From: JAWKZG01 sp041396125
GTDB taxonomy: Bacteria > Pseudomonadota > Gammaproteobacteria > Competibacterales > Competibacteraceae
Assembly: GCA_041396125.1 (NCBI GenBank)
Contig: JAWKZG010000013.1
Location: 124,001-188,000, forward strand
Direction of reading: 5' to 3'
DNA length: 64,000 nt
The translations under genes and the position numbers were made by a program. Positions 26,381 to 36,166 of this stretch are shown here, one piece after another. The notes beneath the pieces were generated by a model, which was not told where the DNA came from, made no database searches, and worked only from the letters and a program-made list of their open reading frames with translations. Positions within the stretch are counted from its first letter, which is position 1, and each line of letters begins with the position of its first letter.

Positions 26381-27452
26381 TTATGACCCCACAACCCCAG
26401 CGAGTTCGAGCTCAGCGTGGCGGTGACAATTAACGAAATGACCCGGACTGACTTCCTGCAGGGTCGGCGCAGTGTGTCGGCATTGCTCGGTGGCGTAACG
26501 GCAACGGGGATGAAAATAACAGCCGTTGGGCGGGTTCGCCGGACTGGGCACATCACCTTCCAGTGGGGTCATCGCGGAACAGGCGCGCGGATCAGGAGCG
26601 GCACCGCTGCCATCAGCGCTGCGGTATAAGGGTGTTTGGGGTGATTAAACAGCGTATCGGTCGGGGCAGTTTCGACAATTTTGCCGACATACATCACCGC
26701 CACCCGGTCGCAGATGTGTTTCACCACACTGAGATCGTGAGCCACGAATAAATAGGTCAGTTTCAGGTCTTGTTGCAGCTCCTGCAACAGATTGAGCACC
26801 TGGGCCTGTACCGAAACATCCAGCGCGGAAACGGGTTCATCGGCCACCACCAGACGTGGGTTCAGGGCCAGCGCACGGGCAATCACATTCGCTGTCGCTG
26901 GCCGCCACTGAAGGCATGCGGGTAGCGCCGCATATACTCGGGACGCAGGCCCACCAGTTTGAGCAGATCAGCCACCCGCTCGGTGCGCTCGCGGCGATTA
27001 CTGACGCCATTGACCAGCAGCGGTTCGCCAACCAGATCGAGCAGATTCATACGCGGATTCAGCGAGGCGAACGGGTCCTGAAAATCATCTGCATATCGCT
27101 GCCGCAGGGGTTGCAGTTGCTCTCTGGGCAGACTGGCAATATCGAGCGTTTGACCGCTGCTGTTACGAAACAGGATATGGCCATCGCTGGGTTGCAGCGC
27201 CCGCAGAATACAGCGTGAGGTCGTGGTTTTACCGCAGCCGCTTTCCCCGACCAGGCCCAGCGTTTCACCTTCATCGATGTAAAAATTAACAGCATCAACC
27301 GATTTGACCAGGCCGACCGTTTTTTTGAAAAAGCCTTTGCGGATAGGAAAATACTTGCACAGATTTCTGACTTCCAGCAAGCGGTTACCGGTCAGTTGAA
27401 GGTTGTCCGGGAGAGCGTCCTGAACAGGCGTCTGACGTGCTGGCTCAGGCAT
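26381..27452 (-). pseudogene. Oligopeptide-type ABC transporter ATP-binding protein (OppF/DppF-like), two frameshifts
   Basis: The second ATPase of the operon's peptide-type importer. GLVGESGCGKTTTSR (Walker A), YPHAFSGGQRQR (signature), LVVADEPVSALDVSVQAQV (Walker B) and the C-terminal oligopeptide domain with HPRCRYATEQCRH are all present, but in three frames. The breaks are near 26884, just after the signature, and near 26575. The restored length is about 357 aa, normal for OppF. The start overlaps oppD by eight bases. The two breaks might be indel errors, because the partner ATPase is intact. Confidence 0.85.
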
Positions 27453-28500
27453 GTTCGGCCCCGCTTTGCGTGTCTATCTGATCATGGTATTTAAAGCAGC
27501 TGACCGCCTGCTGCTCATTGAGCGGGACCAGTGCTGGCAGTTTCCGCTCGCATTCCGGCATCCGGTCGGGACAGCGCTGCGCAAACGGGCAGCCTGGCGG
27601 GCGGTTAAACGGATGCGGAATGGAACCCGCAATCGTCGGCAGGCGGCTATGCCGGGCTGTTTTCAGTGACGGGATGGACTCCAGCAGCGCCCGCGTATAG
27701 GGGTGCTGTGGCTGATGAAAGATGGCATCCACCGGGCCTGATTCCATCACCCGACCCAGGTACATGACGACCACAAAATCGGCGGTCTGGGCGATTACAC
27801 CAAGATCATGGGTGATAAAGATAATCGCGGTATGGTGTTGTTGTTGCAGCCGACCCAGCAGGTTCAGAACCTGGGCCTGGGTAGTGACATCAATCGCGGT
27901 CGTGGGCTCATCGGCAATCAGCAGCGCCGGGTTGCAGGTTAAAGCCATGGCGATCATGGCTCGCTGCCGTAAACCGCCGCTTAACTGCCAGGAATAGGAT
28001 TCCAGGCACTGGGCGGGGTGCGGTACGCCAACTTCGGTCAGGCGTTCCAGGGCAATAGCGCGGGCGGCCCGTTTGCTGATCCGCTGATGTAGACGGACTG
28101 CTTCGATCAGCTGGTTGCCAATCGTATGCACCGGGCTGAAAGCGGCCATTGGCTCCTGCGGGATGAGTGCGATTTCCGCGCCGCGAATGGCCCGGATCTG
28201 TTTGCCGCGCGGGTCCAGTTGCACCAGATCAACCGGTTCCGGCTGGGTGGGCTCGGGTCGGAACAGTATCCGCCCCGAGCTGATCCGGCCCGGTGCTTCG
28301 ATCAGGCGCAGGATAGATTTAACTGTGGCGCTTTTGCCGCAGCCACTCTCGCCGACGATACCGACAACCTGACTCGGATAGACATCGAAGCTCACCCCAT
28401 CGACGGCTATCACGGTGCCTTCGTCCAGCTCAAAAACAGTTTTCAGATCACGCACCGACAATAAGGGCGGGCGGTTTTCCTGCGCTGTGTTATGCGTCAT
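27445..28500 (-). CDS. Oligopeptide-type ABC transporter ATP-binding protein (OppD/DppD-like)
   Basis: 351 aa with GIVGESGCGKSAT (Walker A, near residues 50-62), WQLSGGLRQRAMIAMAL (signature), LLIADEPTTAIDVTTQAQV (Walker B) and the C-terminal oligopeptide/dipeptide domain GCPFAQRCPDRMPECE. It forms the ATPase pair with the following OppF-like protein at the inner membrane. It starts nine bases after the OppC-like gene. The sulfatase and NagA homologue in the same operon suggest that the cargo is an amino-sugar oligosaccharide rather than a peptide. The frame is complete. Confidence 0.9.
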   Translation of the reverse strand: MTHNTAQENRPPLLSVRDLKTVFELDEGTVIAVDGVSFDVYPSQVVGIVGESGCGKSATVKSILRLIEAPGRISSGRILFRPEPTQPEPVDLVQLDPRGKQIRAIRGAEIALIPQEPMAAFSPVHTIGNQLIEAVRLHQRISKRAARAIALERLTEVGVPHPAQCLESYSWQLSGGLRQRAMIAMALTCNPALLIADEPTTAIDVTTQAQVLNLLGRLQQQHHTAIIFITHDLGVIAQTADFVVVMYLGRVMESGPVDAIFHQPQHPYTRALLESIPSLKTARHSRLPTIAGSIPHPFNRPPGCPFAQRCPDRMPECERKLPALVPLNEQQAVSCFKYHDQIDTQSGAEHA

Positions 28501-28509
28501 TAGTTTGCG

Positions 28510-29628
28510 TCAATCGTAGGGATCGGCGGCGTCGCGCAGACCGTCGCCAACAATATTCAGTGCCAGTACCGTGATGATGACGGCCAGGCCGGGCAGCAAC
28601 AGCCAGGGGGCCAGGGCCACGGATTGCAGATTTTGCGCTTCCTGCAGCAGGACGCCCCAGCTGATAGCCGGCGGCCGCATGCCGAGTCCGAGAAAACTGA
28701 GAAATGTTTCATTGATGATCATGACGGGAATCGCCAGGGTGCTGGTGGCGATAATATGGCTGGTGAAGGTTGGCAGCATATGGCGGAAGATTATCCGCAT
28801 CTGGCTGCAGCCGGAAAGCTGGGCTGCGACCACGAAATCTTCTTCGCGGACGGAAAGAAAACGTCCGCGCACCTCGCGTCCCAAAGTCGTCCAGCCGATC
28901 AGGGACAGAATAATCGTGATCGCAAAATAGGTCTGCTCAACCGACCAGTCACGCGGTAAGGCAGCGGTGAGTGCCATCCAGATCGGGATTGGCGGCAGCG
29001 ATTGCAGGATTTCGATCAGGCGTTGAATGGTCATGTCGATCCAGCCACCGAAATAACCGGAAATCCCGCCCAGAAAAACCCCCAGCACAATGCTGAACAG
29101 AACGGCTACCAGTCCGATGGACAGCGAAACCTGAGTGCCGTACATCAGGCGCGACCATTGATCGCGGCCCAGCCGGTCGGTGCCGAGCAGATGCAAACGC
29201 TGGCGCGAGTTCGGATCAGCCACGCCGATCAGGTGGCGGGTACTGTTGAACAGGCCCAGTACCCGATATTCAAAGCCCTCGACGAAAAAGCCCAGCGGAA
29301 TTTTTTTTGTGGGATCAGCCTGCCATTCCATTTTAAGCGTGGTCGGATTGCGCTTGCCGGTCATCCGATACGCATGCAGATTGAAGCCGTCTTCGTCAAA
29401 GAAATGGATGCCTTGCACCGGCCTGAACGAACTGCGCGCCCCGGTCTGGTTCGGGTCCTGGGTGCTGAAAAAACCGGGCACCAGCGCAATAGCCGCAATC
29501 AGCATTAAAATAACGCTGCAGATCAGGGCCAGCCGGTGCTTCTTGAAACGCCACCAGACCAGTTTCCAGTTCGGTGCGATATCGATTTGATCCGCGGGTT
29601 GCCCGATTGGCTCGGGTGCTGCGCTCAT
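28510..29628 (-). CDS. Oligopeptide-type ABC transporter permease (OppC/DppC-like)
   Basis: 372 aa inner-membrane permease. The N-terminal cytoplasmic part NWKLVWWRFKKHRLALI leads into a first membrane helix and then a long periplasmic insert of about 90 residues. GTDRLGRDQWSRLMYGTQVSLSIGL opens the transport domain, and the EAA-like loop lies at EEDFVVAAQLSGCSQMRIIFRHMLP. The insert makes it longer than the usual ~300 aa, as in permeases of OppC subgroups that move larger solutes. The ATG overlaps the sulfatase stop (ATGA), so the two are translationally coupled. Confidence 0.9.
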   Translation of the reverse strand: MSAAPEPIGQPADQIDIAPNWKLVWWRFKKHRLALICSVILMLIAAIALVPGFFSTQDPNQTGARSSFRPVQGIHFFDEDGFNLHAYRMTGKRNPTTLKMEWQADPTKKIPLGFFVEGFEYRVLGLFNSTRHLIGVADPNSRQRLHLLGTDRLGRDQWSRLMYGTQVSLSIGLVAVLFSIVLGVFLGGISGYFGGWIDMTIQRLIEILQSLPPIPIWMALTAALPRDWSVEQTYFAITIILSLIGWTTLGREVRGRFLSVREEDFVVAAQLSGCSQMRIIFRHMLPTFTSHIIATSTLAIPVMIINETFLSFLGLGMRPPAISWGVLLQEAQNLQSVALAPWLLLPGLAVIITVLALNIVGDGLRDAADPYD

Positions 29629-31138
29629 AACGGCATCCCCGCTTTGGCCCAGACCTCGGCCTGTTCCTGCTCTGACCAGGTGGCCGCAGGATATGGGCGT
29701 TGCCAGCCGCGGGCATGACCGGGGTGATCAGGTGTCATGGTCATATACGGATAGGCTTTGTCGGCATGGCCATCGGCAAGAGAACCCAATAAACAGGTCA
29801 TAAGCTGTTGTTCCAACTCCGCTCGGATATCAGCGAATGCCGGGTCGGTATAGCGATTATGCTGCTCCTGCGGATCATCAGCCAGATGATGCAGTGTCGC
29901 CAGTCCGTTGCGATAACGCGCCAGTTTCCAGGCGTGAGTGCTGAGCATTGCCCCGGCACCGGTCAGACCGAATACCGAGTTGCGGGTCGGCTGGTCGGGC
30001 GCAAGTAATGTCCGGCAAGGCAACCGAATCTGTGTTACCGGGATTGAGACCGGCTGCCTGGGTGATCGTAGCGAACAGGTCAGTCAGGCTTGTCAGCGTG
30101 CGAGCGGCCCGGTGTGACGCCTGCGCCAGCCATGATTAACGGAATATGAATCGCCGGTTCGTAGAACAGTGCCTTGCCAACCAGATCGAAATCACCCAGA
30201 AAATCACCGTGATCGGAGGTGAATAGGATCAGCGTGTCCCGATCATTATCGAGGCCTTGCAGGGCCTGCAAAATAGCGCCTACCTGATGGTCGATAATCC
30301 GGTTCAGAGCCGTATAGTGGCGACGCATTCTGGCCTTGGCGGTGGCTGGAAAATCACGCAGATCCACTTGCGCTGAACCGCCCAGATGGGATTTGATCAG
30401 ACCGGGCCGAAACTGCGCTGAATCTGCTGTCGCCGGAATGGCCGGCGGAACTGCCAACCCGTCGAGCGCGGCGGCCAGTTCCTGCGGTGGATTATAGGGA
30501 TCGTGCGGTCCGGCGAAAGCCACCCACAAAAAAAACGGATTGTCCTGGGAGTAGTTTTGCAGAAAATCTACTGACCGGGCACCGATCCAGGCGTCGACCT
30601 GATGTTCCAGCGGAAAACCATAAGACGCCATTTTATGCGTGCGATAACCGGGTTCTTCCGGGCCGGCGAGTTTGCGCAGTCCGTGTTGGGCCAGATAATC
30701 CGCGTAGTCGTCCTGGATATGAATATGGCGTTTGTCTTCCGCAATGACCCGGTGGCTAAAGCCTTCCGCCAGATCCCAGGGGATAAAATGCATTTTGCCG
30801 ATAGCCTCGGTGTGATAACCCGCCTGGCTCAGCAGGGTGGCTATGCTCGGCATGCCGCAGGCCTCGTGATCGGGTCGCAGCCAGTAATTATTGGTCAGCA
30901 CGCCGGTGGAGCCGGCATTATGACCGGTCAGCAGCGAGGCACGCGCCGGGATGCAGATCGGCGAGGGCGACAGCGCCCGTTCAAACACCAGACCTGAACG
31001 GGCCAGGGCATCGATATGCGGGGTGCCGACAAAGTCTGCGCCGTAGCAGCCCAGGTAATCCCAGCGCAGCTGATCGGGCATCAGTAAAACGATATTTGGC
31101 CGCTTCCTGGCCCCGGTGGATGATTCGGGCAGAGGCAT
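29625..31138 (-). pseudogene. Type I sulfatase (Cys-type), about two frameshifts near the C-terminus
   Basis: About 504 aa. RPNIVLLMPDQLRWDYLGCYG is the N-terminal metal-binding segment, and PICIPARASLLTGHN holds the CxPxR motif whose Cys becomes formylglycine. Further signs are FFLWVAFAGPHDPYNPP and LILFTSDHGDFLGDFDLVGKALFYEP. No signal peptide is seen from ATG 31138, so it would act in the cytoplasm after import. Breaks near 30105 and 30020 separate the last ~165 residues (ARTLTSLTDLFATITQAAGL, then RTLLAPDQPTRNSVFG). It sits between the two permease genes of the transporter and overlaps both reading ends closely. The substrate may be a sulfated sugar. Confidence 0.87.
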
Positions 31139-31140
31139 GT

Positions 31141-32130
31141 TCAGCTGTCCTCCATGCGGATACGGGGGTCCAGCCAGGCCAGCAGAATATCCGAAATCAA
31201 GGTGCCGATGATGGCCAGCATCATATAGATAAGAATAATCGTGCCGGCCAGAAACATATCCTGACTGATCAGGGCACGCAGCAGCATCGGCCCGATGGTG
31301 GGCAGGTTCATCACGGTGGCCACGATCACGCTGCCGGAGAAAATCAGCGGCAGATACCAGCCGATCGTGCTGACCAATGGGTTGAGTGCCAGCCGCACCG
31401 GATATTTCCAGACCAGTTGCCATTCCGACATGCCTTTGGCGCGGGCCATTTCCATATAGGGTTTTTTCAGCTCATCCAATAGATTCGCCCGCATCACGCG
31501 CGCCAGCCGGGCAGTGCCGTCCAGTCCCAGAATAATCACCGGTAGCCACAAATGTTTCAGCAGATCAATAAAACGAGCACCACTCCAGGGGGCATCGATA
31601 TATTCCGCTGAAAACAGCCCGGTAATACTGATGCCGTAATATTTAAACGCCAGCCACATCAGCACCAGCGCTGTCATGAAGGTCGGAGTGGCAACGCCTA
31701 TATAATTGAATATGGTGAAAAAATAATCCAGCAGGGAATATTTGCGGGTGGCGGAAAGAATTCCGATCGGAATCGCCAGCATCCAGGTAAAAATAAAGGT
31801 CCCGCCACCGAGTGCCAGGGTCAGCGCCAGTCGTTCGCCAATCAGCTCACTGATTGGTCGCTGCCAGTCCAGTGAGATGCCCAGATCGCCACTGAGCAAG
31901 CGCCCGATCCATTTGAAATACTGCACAATCAGCGGCTGATCGAGTCCGTACAGGGCACGCAGGGCGTCGATCTGGGCGCGATCCATGGACGAGCCGGAGG
32001 CGGCCAGTTCGGCAATATAACTGGTCATGAAATCGCCCGGTGGAGCCTGAATCAGAATAAACGCGATAATGGAAAAAATGAACAGCAGCAGCGGCAGCAA
32101 AAGCAGGCGCTTGATAATGTATTGCAGCAT
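31141..32130 (-). CDS. Oligopeptide-type ABC transporter permease (OppB/DppB-like)
   Basis: 329 aa with an N-terminal helix LLLLPLLLFIFSIIAFILIQAPPGDF, the B-type permease signature LYGLDQPLIVQYFKWIGRLLSGDLGISL, a core of five membrane helices, and the EAA loop YMEMARAKGMSEWQLVWKYPVRLALNP. The end WLDPRIRMEDS is typical. It is two bases from the sulfatase start. No clear Shine-Dalgarno precedes the ATG. The frame is complete. Confidence 0.91.
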   Translation of the reverse strand: MLQYIIKRLLLLPLLLFIFSIIAFILIQAPPGDFMTSYIAELAASGSSMDRAQIDALRALYGLDQPLIVQYFKWIGRLLSGDLGISLDWQRPISELIGERLALTLALGGGTFIFTWMLAIPIGILSATRKYSLLDYFFTIFNYIGVATPTFMTALVLMWLAFKYYGISITGLFSAEYIDAPWSGARFIDLLKHLWLPVIILGLDGTARLARVMRANLLDELKKPYMEMARAKGMSEWQLVWKYPVRLALNPLVSTIGWYLPLIFSGSVIVATVMNLPTIGPMLLRALISQDMFLAGTIILIYMMLAIIGTLISDILLAWLDPRIRMEDS

Positions 32131-32179
32131 GGCGGATGGGTTCGGTGCGGATTACTGAGTCAGGGCCGGGGCCTCTAGC

Positions 32180-32212
32180 CGGGGTCTCCCTAAGGAAGAC
32201 CCGGAGACCCCG
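32180..32212 (-). other. Intercistronic hairpin between SBP and permease genes
   Basis: CGGGGTCTCC (32180-32189) and GGAGACCCCG (32203-32212) are a perfect ten-base-pair stem with a 13-base loop and no T-run. Such GC-rich stems after the first gene of importer operons often protect the SBP message and lower downstream expression. Confidence 0.65.
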
Positions 32213-32229
32213 TTGCACTCAGGCAGCGC

Positions 32230-34148
32230 TCAGGGTGCGTAAAAGTACTGTTCCAGGCGGGTGTTGCCAGGGGTACGCAGCGGCCAGTCGTTACCAGCGA
32301 CTTCCGGCACATTGCGCAGTTTGTCGTTGGCGACCAGAACGCCCTGAATCATGGGGGTCAGGCCGACTGTGCCGATCTCCCAGATATTGTCCGCCCACAG
32401 ACGAAACAACTCCTGCGCCAGCTCGATCTGGCGCTCGCGGGCCGAGGTTTTGGCCTCATCGATGATATCGACGATACGCTTGATGTCCGGGGTCGGCTCG
32501 ACGCCTTCCGCACCATTGCTGGCATACCATTTTGCCACCAGCGGGGCAAACGTCAGCGCCGGATCGCTGCGCGGATCAATTTCGGCTGGCCACTGAAAGG
32601 AAAGCCGGTGGTGTCTTCGTTCCAGACTTCAGCCATCAGTTCATTGGCCGGGCGCATGGCAAAATGCTGGGTACGTTCGCGCAGTTCAATATGTGCTTTC
32701 ACACCGACTTCGGCCCAGTTTTCGACCAGCAACTGGCCAATATCCGTCCAGGCACCAAACTGGGGAACGACGCTGATCTCGATATCCAGCGGTGACCCGT
32801 CCGGCAGTGTCCGAAAACCGTCATCGCCTTTATTCGGCAGGACTTCATCCAGCATCTGCTGGGACAGATCGGGGTTGTACTCGGTGTACTTGAAGGCGTA
32901 TTCGTCGCCGGGATAATACGGATGAAACGGTGCGGGTACGCCCTGACGCGACTCGCCGAGACCGAAAAAGGACAATTCTTTAATCGCATCGCGGTCTATC
33001 GCGTGCGACAACGCAATGCGGAAATCCTTATTGCGAAAGATCTCGCCTTCCGGGCCTTGCCAGGTCTGGTTGAACATGACGATAGCGTCCGAGCCGCCGA
33101 AGGTCGGCCAGGTCACCACGCGATAATTGCCAGCGGCTTCATTTTCTTTCAGGACCGGATAGCTGCTCATATTGATATGCCGGCCCTGAAAATCGATCTC
33201 GCCCGAGACGGCGGCCAGATTGAGCGCTTCCTTGTCGGCGTAGAACGTGAAACGGATCTCGTCGATGTAAGGCAGCTGGTTGCCTTCCGGGTCAACGCCG
33301 ACGTAATACGGATTGCGTTTGATGGTGAACACGCTATCGGACACACTGGTGCCGCTCGGTGCCCAGGCCGCTAAACTGGGGCGTTTGCCGCTTAAATGCG
33401 GCATCGCTTCGACGGCGAATAACTGGGTCCAGGTGTCGAAGCCGGCGGCTTTGACTTTTTCCGCCAGCTCGGCCGGATCAGCATAGGCGGGGTGAAACTG
33501 CTTCATATAATGCGCCGGCACAACCACCAGATTGCCAATGGAGCGGTCCGCACCATCCATATTGGCCAGGTTGAGTAAAAACGCGGTATTGGGTTCCTGG
33601 AAGGTCCATTTGACGGTGTTATCGTCCAGTTTTTCGACCTTGGCGAGTGTGCCGTCGGCGTTTTTCATCCATACCGTACCGCCCGGCATTAACTCCTGAT
33701 TGTTCAGGATATCGTTATACCAGAACATAATATCGTCGGCGCTGAGTGGCTCGCCGTCTGACCATTTGGTACCGGGGCGCAGCTTTATGGTCCACTCTGT
33801 GAAGTTGTCGTTTGAACTCCAGCCCGCTGCGATATGCGGCACCACGTCACCGCCATCGGGGGTATACCGCACCAGCGCGTCGTAGACGGCCCGGGTGTAG
33901 TTATTGTGATCGCCGGGGCCGAGAAAAGCGCGTCGCAGCACACCGCCATAGTGGCCTATTTCGTCAACGACCGGAATGACCAGCGGGTCTTGCGGTAAGC
34001 GTTCGGTCAGAGGAGGAAGCGTGCCAGCCTGAACCATTTCAGCTAACTGTGGGGCTTCCTGGGCGGCGGCACTCAGGCCGATGGCGGCCAGTGCGCTGGC
34101 CAGAGCAAGCCGTGTAAAGCGTTTACCAGGCATCAAACAGGAATGCAT
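32230..34148 (-). pseudogene. Peptide/oligosaccharide ABC transporter substrate-binding protein (SBP_bac_5), one frameshift
   Basis: About 640 aa. The signal peptide FTRLALASALAAIGLSAAAQ sends it to the periplasm. GGVLRRAFLGPGDHNNYTRAVYDALVRY, WTIKLRPGTKWSDGEPLSADDI and FRIALSHAIDRDAIKE are classical family-5 SBP segments. The frame breaks near 32580; the other frame continues DPALTFAPLVAKWY and ends RLEQYFYAP. AAGGAGG precedes ATG 34148. First gene of the operon. Its closest relatives by look are long SBPs associated with glycan or opine uptake rather than short dipeptide binders, but the ligand is unknown. Confidence 0.87.
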
Positions 34149-34358
34149 GTTTCCTCCTTCATCAGGTTATTGCGTGTTTTATTGACTGTTGCAAATTAAA
34201 ACAGCTTATTGGCGCCGTTGTGGTGACCTGCAAGGCTTAGCTCATGCAGCGGCGCGAAATACAGGTCGAGCAAGAACCACTCAGTTACTAAGCAATTACA
34301 ATAGACGAATGCAGCAGTCGAGACAATTATTAATGATTCTGTCGAACAGTCTGCGTGT
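34149..34358. promoter_or_regulatory. Upstream region of the SBP/sulfatase/NagA operon
   Basis: These 210 bases separate the operon's first gene from the end of the DUF2461 gene on the same strand and should contain the operon promoter. I could not place convincing -35/-10 boxes or an operator. Confidence 0.3.
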
Positions 34359-35060
34359 TCACCATTCCAGCGCCAGGGCCGTGGTGATAAATTGCATAAA
34401 GGGCGCAGCCGTTTCGAAATGCGCTGCGACTTCGTCTACAAATGCCGCTTCCAGCGCGCTGGCTGGTGCCAGCTCAGTACCGGCAAAAAAGGTTTTGCGT
34501 TTCAGGTCTTCTGCCAGTGGGTGTTGTGGATCAAAACCGCGCGGTACCCGTTTCAATTGCTCACCCTGTACGGTGCCAAACTGCTGCACAAAAGCGGGTT
34601 GCGTGGTGATCTTGCGCCAATGCTCGGGGTCTTCGGCAAGCGTGTCCCGGATATGTCCGAGTGCTTCCGTCGGTGCCCGCCAGATACCGCCGCCCAGAAA
34701 AATACGTTGCGGTTCCAGCTGTACATAAAACCCTGGTGCATGCACATCACGAGCCCGGTTATGGCGGAACTGGCAGGCAATGTGTTCTTTATAGGGGCTT
34801 TTGTTATTGCCGAAGCGGGTATCGCGATAAATCCGAAACATCGAACCGCCATGCGGTTTAGGATCGGCGATAAAGGCCGGGCTGATACGGTAAAGATGCG
34901 GCGCGATAGCCCGGATGAAACGACTCATCGGGGCGAGGATATGGTCCTGGTAACGGGGTTTGTTGGCGTTAAACCAGTCCCGGTTATTATTTTCCGCCAG
35001 CTCCCGCAGGAAGGTAAACGCATCGGAGGGAAAGCCTACAAAGTCGTCTGCATCTGTCAT
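34359..35060 (-). CDS. DUF2461 family protein
   Basis: 233 aa from ATG 35060, set by GAGGAG eight bases upstream. FTFLRELAENNNRDWFNANKPRYQDHI, MFRIYRDTRFGNNKSPYKEHIACQFRH and GFYVQLEPQRIFLGGGIW are the conserved blocks of DUF2461 (TIGR02453), a widespread cytoplasmic family without known function. The frame is complete. It is divergent from lexA, with about 105 bases between the starts, so the SOS box could affect it too. Confidence 0.9.
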   Translation of the reverse strand: MTDADDFVGFPSDAFTFLRELAENNNRDWFNANKPRYQDHILAPMSRFIRAIAPHLYRISPAFIADPKPHGGSMFRIYRDTRFGNNKSPYKEHIACQFRHNRARDVHAPGFYVQLEPQRIFLGGGIWRAPTEALGHIRDTLAEDPEHWRKITTQPAFVQQFGTVQGEQLKRVPRGFDPQHPLAEDLKRKTFFAGTELAPASALEAAFVDEVAAHFETAAPFMQFITTALALEW

Positions 35061-35142
35061 CAGCGGTACTCCTCTATAGATTAACCGGTACAACTAGACC
35101 GGGTTGACACCACGTTCGCTTGAAGGCTTGCAAAAACAGGAC

Positions 35143-35162
35143 TACTGTATATATAGTCAGTA
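35143..35162 (+). promoter_or_regulatory. LexA operator (SOS box) overlapping the lexA promoter
   Basis: TACTGTATATATAGTCAGTA fits the gammaproteobacterial CTGT-N8-ACAG box except for TCAG in place of ACAG. It ends two bases before the lexA ATG at 35165. TTGAAG at 35120-35125 is 17 bases upstream of TACTGT, a reasonable -35/-10 pair, so LexA would block its own promoter. Confidence 0.8.
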
Positions 35163-35164
35163 TT

Positions 35165-35752
35165 ATGCAAACACTTACCACCCGTCAACAACAGGTCCTT
35201 GAGCTGATCCGCAGCTGGCTGCAGCAACACGGTGCGCCACCAACCCGGGTCGAAATTGCACAGGCGCTCGGGTTCCGCTCCGCCACTGCCGCCGAGGATC
35301 ATCTGCGGGCGCTGGCGCGGAAAGGCTATCTGGAACTGAGCCGTGGCCGTAACCGTAATATCCGCTTGCTGCACAGCCTGCCACAAACCGATGCAGAGGT
35401 GCCGCTGATTGGACAGGTTGCAGCCGGTTCGCCGCTGCTGGCGGTCGAGAACATCGAATGCCATATCGGTTGTGCCGGGTTGTTTCAACCACGGGCGGAT
35501 TATCTCTTGCGGGTGCGTGGTGACAGTATGATCAATGCTGGCATCGACGATGGCGATCTGCTGGCAGTGCATAAAACACCGCAAGCGCAGGACGGCGATA
35601 TCGTGGTCGCCCGACTGGGTGACGAGGTGACGGTGAAAACCTTGCAGCGAACCGGGCAAGACATCCGGCTGCTGCCGCCGATCGGCTTACGCCCCGATCG
35701 AGATCGACCCCGTGCGTATTCGCTTGCCATCGAAGGGGTAGCGGTGAAGTGA
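35165..35752 (+). CDS. lexA: LexA repressor
   Basis: 195 aa, shorter at the N-terminus than the E. coli protein. The wing-helix domain (residues 1-70) reads LTTRQQQVLELIRSWLQQHG and PTRVEIAQALGFRSATAAEDHLRALARKGYLEL. The cleavage site is Ala87-Gly88 in QVAAGSP, with catalytic Ser121 (VRGDSM) and Lys158 (VTVKTL). RecA-stimulated self-cleavage induces the SOS regulon. The start at 35165 leaves the SOS box directly upstream; the ORF start at 35120 would run through it. No sulA, imuA or other SOS gene follows immediately. Confidence 0.94.
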   Translation: MQTLTTRQQQVLELIRSWLQQHGAPPTRVEIAQALGFRSATAAEDHLRALARKGYLELSRGRNRNIRLLHSLPQTDAEVPLIGQVAAGSPLLAVENIECHIGCAGLFQPRADYLLRVRGDSMINAGIDDGDLLAVHKTPQAQDGDIVVARLGDEVTVKTLQRTGQDIRLLPPIGLRPDRDRPRAYSLAIEGVAVK

Positions 35753-35826
35753 TCCGTACAGCTCAGAAGCGGTTTACGCAAGCGTGACGTTTCGATTTCT
35801 CAGTTGAATCCCTGGGGAGGGGTTAT

Positions 35827-36037
35827 ATGGCACACGACGCCTTATTTGAAGTCTATCATCCGGATGAACAGCGTTGGCAAACGGTCATGCCGAGCTATGT
35901 TAATGCCTTTCTGCGGGCCGGTCCGGGGGATATCGACAAACTGCTGGCGCGGCTTTCATGCCGGCGAAACGCTGGAGTTTAACGGCTGGCGCTTGCGTCA
36001 GCGCGCGCTTAGCGATGCCACCGCCGAGCCTTCCTGA
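35827..36037 (+). pseudogene. Small hypothetical protein, one frameshift
   Basis: GGGGAGGGG precedes ATG 35827. The product begins MAHDALFEVYHPDEQRWQTVMPSY and AFLRAGPGDIDKLLAR, then a break near 35955 leads to GFHAGETLEFNGWRLRQRALSD and a stop at 36037; about 70 aa in all. I do not recognise it. It lies 75 bases after lexA on the same strand and might be SOS-co-regulated. Confidence 0.45.
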
Positions 36038-36166
36038 GTGCGTTGCTGACTGACGATTCAGGCGTTTATCAGCCTTGGCAAACGATACGAAACTGCGCAA
36101 GATAGTATGTGGCACAATCAAGCTGCAGTAAGTACCCCCACTCCACCTGTAATGGAGAACGCTACT

